DNA of 64,000 nucleotides. Origin: an uncultured Lachnospiraceae bacterium (GTDB lineage Bacteria; Bacillota; Clostridia; Lachnospirales; Lachnospiraceae). Below, piece by piece: positions 60,930 to 64,000 of the stretch. A model generated the notes under the pieces. It searched no databases, had not been told where the DNA came from, and was given only the letters and a program-made list of their open reading frames with translations. Location: contig CANOKL010000014.1 in NCBI GenBank assembly GCA_947566645.1, positions 1-64,000 on the forward strand, given 5' to 3'. The translations under genes were made by a program, and so were the position numbers. Numbering within the stretch: the first letter of the stretch is position 1; each line of letters begins with the position of its first letter.

Positions 60930-62876
60930 ATGCAAATTATATACGAAGAAATCAAGGAAACACCAGAAACATTTTATATAGAGACAAATGAACTCAGCCA
61001 GATTATCTGTATGCAGAGCCCGGAGGAAAGCTACGGGATGAACTGGGTAAGGAACAGCCGGCGGCTCTGGGGAGAGGTGACAGGCACACAAGATCTCACC
61101 GTGACGGTATCCCGCGAATTTACCAGCCGGGGCGGCCTTCTTGAGACCTATTGTTTCCAGAATAACACAAAATTCGACATTTATACAGCAGGGACAGAAC
61201 TTGGGATCTGCACCCCGTTTCCGGACGAATATACCCATTCGGAAGAATCTCTGAAAAGGAGATGCCACGCCCATATCTGGTGCGGAGGCAGCAGCAGTTA
61301 TATCATGGCCCTCAGGATGGGCGGGGAGGCCCCGCACTTAGGCCTGATCTTAAGAAAAGGAAGCCTTAAGGGCTACAGCGTGGAACGCATGTCCTCCACA
61401 TCCGGCATAGAAGAAGAGCTAAGCAACCACAGAGGAGACTTCATCCTCCATCCGGAGAGCCTCCACATCAGACCCGGGGAGAGCTATACAATCGCATGGG
61501 AGCTACTGTGGTTCAAAGACAGGGAAGAATTCCAGAAACTTCTATCCGAGACAGAAGGATTCCTCCGGATCACTTCAGATGCATTTGTACTAATCGAAGG
61601 AGAGGAGATTACCTTTGATGTAGAGACTCTGGACCGTTCAGAGGGGATCACAGTCTGTAGAGATGGAAAGAACATTCCTTATACAGAAGAAGGGAGAAGG
61701 ATTAAGATCCATGAGAAGCCCGGGGCAACAGGAGAGTATCGTTACGAGATCCGCCTTGGGAAGAGAGCAACAGAAGCCTCCTTTCTCGTCGTGCCAGAGC
61801 TTGTGTCCCTGACCAGAAGAAGGCTCCACTTTATCGCAGAACACCAGCAATGCCGCGACCAGAAGAGCCATCTCTACGGCGCGTATCTGATCTATGATAA
61901 TGAGGAAAAGCGCCAGTATTACGGACACCGCAATGACATTAACGGCGGAAGGGAGCGTGTGGGCATGGGAATCCTGTTCGCATATTATCTCCAACACTGC
62001 CCGGATGCCAGGCTGCGGGAAAGCCTGGACCAGTATGCAGCATACGTCCTGCGTGAACTATATGACGAAGAGACAGGAGAAGTATTTAATGACGCCCCGC
62101 GCTGCAATGACTACACCCGGCTGTACAACGCCCCGTGGATCGGCCGTTTCTTCCTGGAAATGTATCTTCTTACCAAAGAACCGGCATATCTGGACCGGTA
62201 CATGAAGTGCATCACCAGATTCTACCAGGAAGGAGGAAGCCATTTTTACGCGATTGCAGAGCCCATGTACGAATCTGTGAGAATATTCCAGAATGCAGGC
62301 CGCAGCAAAGACGCAGAGCGCCTCCTCACATATTACAGGGAGCACGGAGATTACATCGCATCCTGCGGAAAAAACTACCCCTCCCATGAAGTAGCCTACG
62401 AACAGGGAATCGTGGCGCCTGCCGCCAGTTACATGGGCGAACTCTACCGCCTGACAGGAGAAGAAAAATACAGAAAAGCAGCCCTGGAGCAATACAAAAT
62501 CCTGGACCTGTTCCAGGGAAACCAGCCAGATTACCACATGAACGAAGTAGCAATCCGCCACTGGGATGACTACTGGTTCGGAAAAAAACGACTCCTGGGA
62601 GACACATTCCCCCATTACTGGAGCGCACTAACCGGCCTCGCATTCCTCCATGCCAGAGAGATAACAGGAGACATAACCTACACAAAAAAAGCAGAACGCT
62701 CCCTGCGCGGAGTACTAAGCCTGTTCCGGGAAGACGGAAGCGCATCCTGCGCCATGGTATATCCCATGAGCGTTAATGGCAGAGAAGGATCATTCTACGA
62801 CCCCTGGGCAAACGACCAGGACTGGGGACTGTACTTCAACCTGAAAGAGTTGGGGACGGGGTATTTTTTGCCATAG
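60930..62876 (+). CDS. Six-hairpin-type glycosidase-like protein, family not assigned
   Basis: 648 residues, no signal peptide. The N-terminal half (about 1-290) looks beta-rich (DLTVTVSREFTSRGGLLETYCFQNNTKFDIYTAG; RPGESYTIAWELLWF). The C-terminal half (about 300-640) has the helix pairs of an (alpha/alpha)6 barrel with HRNDINGGRERVGMGILFAYYLQ, FNDAPRCNDYTRLYNAPWIGRFFLEMYLLT, AIAEPMYESVRIFQNAG and HWDDYWFGKKRLLGDTFPHYWSALTGLAFLH. The conserved Asp, Glu and Trp residues fit a GH88/105/154-like hydrolase, but I cannot name the family. GAGGAG precedes the start. The last residues LGTGYFLP come from the family 1 palindromic repeat. Confidence 0.55.
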   Translation: MQIIYEEIKETPETFYIETNELSQIICMQSPEESYGMNWVRNSRRLWGEVTGTQDLTVTVSREFTSRGGLLETYCFQNNTKFDIYTAGTELGICTPFPDEYTHSEESLKRRCHAHIWCGGSSSYIMALRMGGEAPHLGLILRKGSLKGYSVERMSSTSGIEEELSNHRGDFILHPESLHIRPGESYTIAWELLWFKDREEFQKLLSETEGFLRITSDAFVLIEGEEITFDVETLDRSEGITVCRDGKNIPYTEEGRRIKIHEKPGATGEYRYEIRLGKRATEASFLVVPELVSLTRRRLHFIAEHQQCRDQKSHLYGAYLIYDNEEKRQYYGHRNDINGGRERVGMGILFAYYLQHCPDARLRESLDQYAAYVLRELYDEETGEVFNDAPRCNDYTRLYNAPWIGRFFLEMYLLTKEPAYLDRYMKCITRFYQEGGSHFYAIAEPMYESVRIFQNAGRSKDAERLLTYYREHGDYIASCGKNYPSHEVAYEQGIVAPAASYMGELYRLTGEEKYRKAALEQYKILDLFQGNQPDYHMNEVAIRHWDDYWFGKKRLLGDTFPHYWSALTGLAFLHAREITGDITYTKKAERSLRGVLSLFREDGSASCAMVYPMSVNGREGSFYDPWANDQDWGLYFNLKELGTGYFLP

Positions 62877-62932
62877 CACGCCGGGGAAGCTCCGGTGGAG
62901 CTTCCCCGGTGAAAAATACCCCGTCCCCAACT
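62848..62932. repeat. Palindromic repeat family 1, copy with a nested hairpin
   Basis: Outer arms of 21 perfect base pairs (62848-62868 and 62912-62932, containing TTGGGGACGGGGTATTTTT) enclose a separate perfect 13-bp hairpin CCGGGGAAGCTCC-GGT-GGAGCTTCCCCGG (62881-62909). It lies between convergent genes and supplies the end of the upstream one. Confidence 0.85.
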
Positions 62933-62936
62933 CATC

Positions 62937-64000
62937 TTACGCGGTAACAATCTCCGTTACTGCGCTTATCAGATCCGCGTCAGCGTCTATGGCTGACAGC
63001 TCACTAAGAAGCATGGTCAGGTCCTGGCTTTTCTGAACTGTCTTGTATATGATTTCCTTCGTATAAAAGGAGATCTCTGTCTGATCGAGGAATTGAAACA
63101 CATCCTGTTCCACATTATTCTCTGCTATTTCAGCGTCCATGATATCTACTGACACCTCGGATACAACAGGTACCCGGCCTGCGTTACAGATCAGGGTGTG
63201 GGTTCTGGCATCATACTGCTGCTTCAGGACAGTGGAGCTGCCGTCTATGGATGCCGTTGCGCTGCAGGGGCCGACGCCGTGTATCTGTATGATATAATCT
63301 CTGGTTTCTTTTAGAAGCTCAGTATTCCCCTTTGCGCCCTCGATTACAAACCGGGTATGCCCGCTCCAGGTGAAATGCATGTTTGTGAGGACACACTGCC
63401 CTTCCTGGTATTTTTGTGAAATATTATCATCCTCATAAAGGGTGAATTTCCCGCAGGCTCCTGCAAATATATGGATACAGAGTTCTCCAGGATTGCTTCC
63501 GGCATCCTGTATCTCATGGGTCATGGGGACAATTGCCCCGGCTTTTGCCAGCACCGGAATGGCCTCTATTCCCCGGTACATGGCGATCATACGTCCGCCC
63601 CGGTATTTTCTTCCGGTAAAGAAGTCAAAATAAATTCCTTCCGGCAGCCATACTTTTATCTTAGCTGCATTCAGTCCCTGGATCCGGGGTGATGTGACCG
63701 GAGCCACTATAAGCTCACTTCCGAATTCATACTGGTTCCTCACATGGTAGGCTTCCTGGTTCATGGGATAATGGTAATACATCGGAAGAATAACAGGGAT
63801 GCCCTCCTCATATGCGCGGTGGTTCATGGTATAGAGGTAAGGGATCAGCTGGTGGCGGAGCCTGAGGAATCTTCCCATCATTTCCTGGATTTCCGTTTTA
63901 TACCGCCAGGGTTCCTTTCCGGTAAACTCGCTCTTACTGGAATGAAGGCGCAGAATGGGGGAGAATACGCCAAACTGCAGCCACCTTCCGGCCAGCTCGT
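62937..64000 (-). CDS. GH31-family glycosidase, C-terminal part, runs off the right edge
   Basis: 354 codons are in view; the frame continues unbroken to base 64000. ELAGRWLQFGVFSPILRLHSS and KEPWRY are the GH31 region after the acid/base residue; RLRHQLIPYLYTMNHRAYEEGIPVILPMYYHYP and YEFGSELIVAPVTSP follow, then VWLPEGIYFDFFTGRKYRGG and the C-terminal beta domains. The catalytic Asp residues lie outside the window. The family covers alpha-glucosidases, alpha-xylosidases and sulfoquinovosidases. The terminal 100 residues (IDADADLISAVTEIV) are an extra helical tail of unknown role. Convergent with the six-hairpin protein gene. Confidence 0.88.
   Translation of the reverse strand, partial: ELAGRWLQFGVFSPILRLHSSKSEFTGKEPWRYKTEIQEMMGRFLRLRHQLIPYLYTMNHRAYEEGIPVILPMYYHYPMNQEAYHVRNQYEFGSELIVAPVTSPRIQGLNAAKIKVWLPEGIYFDFFTGRKYRGGRMIAMYRGIEAIPVLAKAGAIVPMTHEIQDAGSNPGELCIHIFAGACGKFTLYEDDNISQKYQEGQCVLTNMHFTWSGHTRFVIEGAKGNTELLKETRDYIIQIHGVGPCSATASIDGSSTVLKQQYDARTHTLICNAGRVPVVSEVSVDIMDAEIAENNVEQDVFQFLDQTEISFYTKEIIYKTVQKSQDLTMLLSELSAIDADADLISAVTEIVTA

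Noticed and set aside
1..64000. tRNA, rRNA or CRISPR loci
   Set aside because: Reading both strands for tRNA cloverleaf ends, ribosomal RNA segments and regular short repeats gave no candidates.

Overview
The window looks like a chromosome segment of a gut-type Lachnospiraceae (Clostridia, Bacillota). Support for this includes a glnA gene followed by an ANTAR antiterminator gene, the LL-diaminopimelate aminotransferase (dapL) route to lysine, an FMN-riboswitch-controlled ribD-ribE-ribBA-ribH operon, many glycoside hydrolases with carbohydrate ABC transporters, and clostridial-type conjugative-element genes. No species can be named from sequence reading alone.

Region 1 (about 1-36,800) is accessory DNA. 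It begins with a recombinase-trio (RIT-like) element at 111-4293: three overlapping tyrosine recombinases between two 30-bp sites that share the same 10-bp core. The element is flanked on both sides by C-terminal pieces of ArdC/YodL-type mobile-element genes that point outwards in opposite directions. Conjugative-element genes follow (4250-13,760): a 1,506-residue multidomain protein, a TTRAP protein, a YodL protein, a PD-(D/E)XK recombination-promoting nuclease, an XRE regulator, a membrane protein, a relaxase and MobC, then a putative oriT. Next come an Rrf2 regulator with a divergent flavodoxin-ferredoxin (EFR1), and a 13-kb sugar-utilisation block (16.1-29.3 kb). That block holds a GH78 rhamnosidase with a GPH symporter, an ABC importer with a GH36 alpha-galactosidase, two AraC regulators and a GH30 enzyme. 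The accessory region closes with XRE, a sigma-like factor, a small HTH protein, a DUF6870-like protein and three consecutive large serine recombinases (29.3-36.7 kb). This order resembles the right end of Tn916/Tn1549-like elements. I infer one integrative conjugative or mobilizable element whose cargo is the sugar block; its left end is outside the window.

Region 2 (about 37-48.9 kb) looks like core chromosome. It holds an internally deleted IS, a ferritin-like protein, glnA behind a promoter-terminator leader plus an ANTAR gene, dapF, dapL, a GNAT acetyltransferase, a prolyl-tRNA editing protein, a PIN-type toxin-antitoxin pair, and the riboflavin operon.

Region 3 (48.9-64 kb) is a second glycan locus. 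A response regulator/histidine kinase pair diverges from an ABC importer whose binding-protein gene has an in-frame TGA. Downstream are a 1,909-residue secreted multidomain glycoside hydrolase with nine FIVAR repeats, an uncharacterised six-hairpin-type protein, and the C-terminal part of a GH31 enzyme that runs off the window.

Two families of small palindromic repeats are scattered through regions 2 and 3. One has an arm containing TTGGGGACGGGG. It supplies the last residues (LGTG[YH]F or SGTG) and in most cases the stop codons of four unrelated genes, always in the same reading frame.
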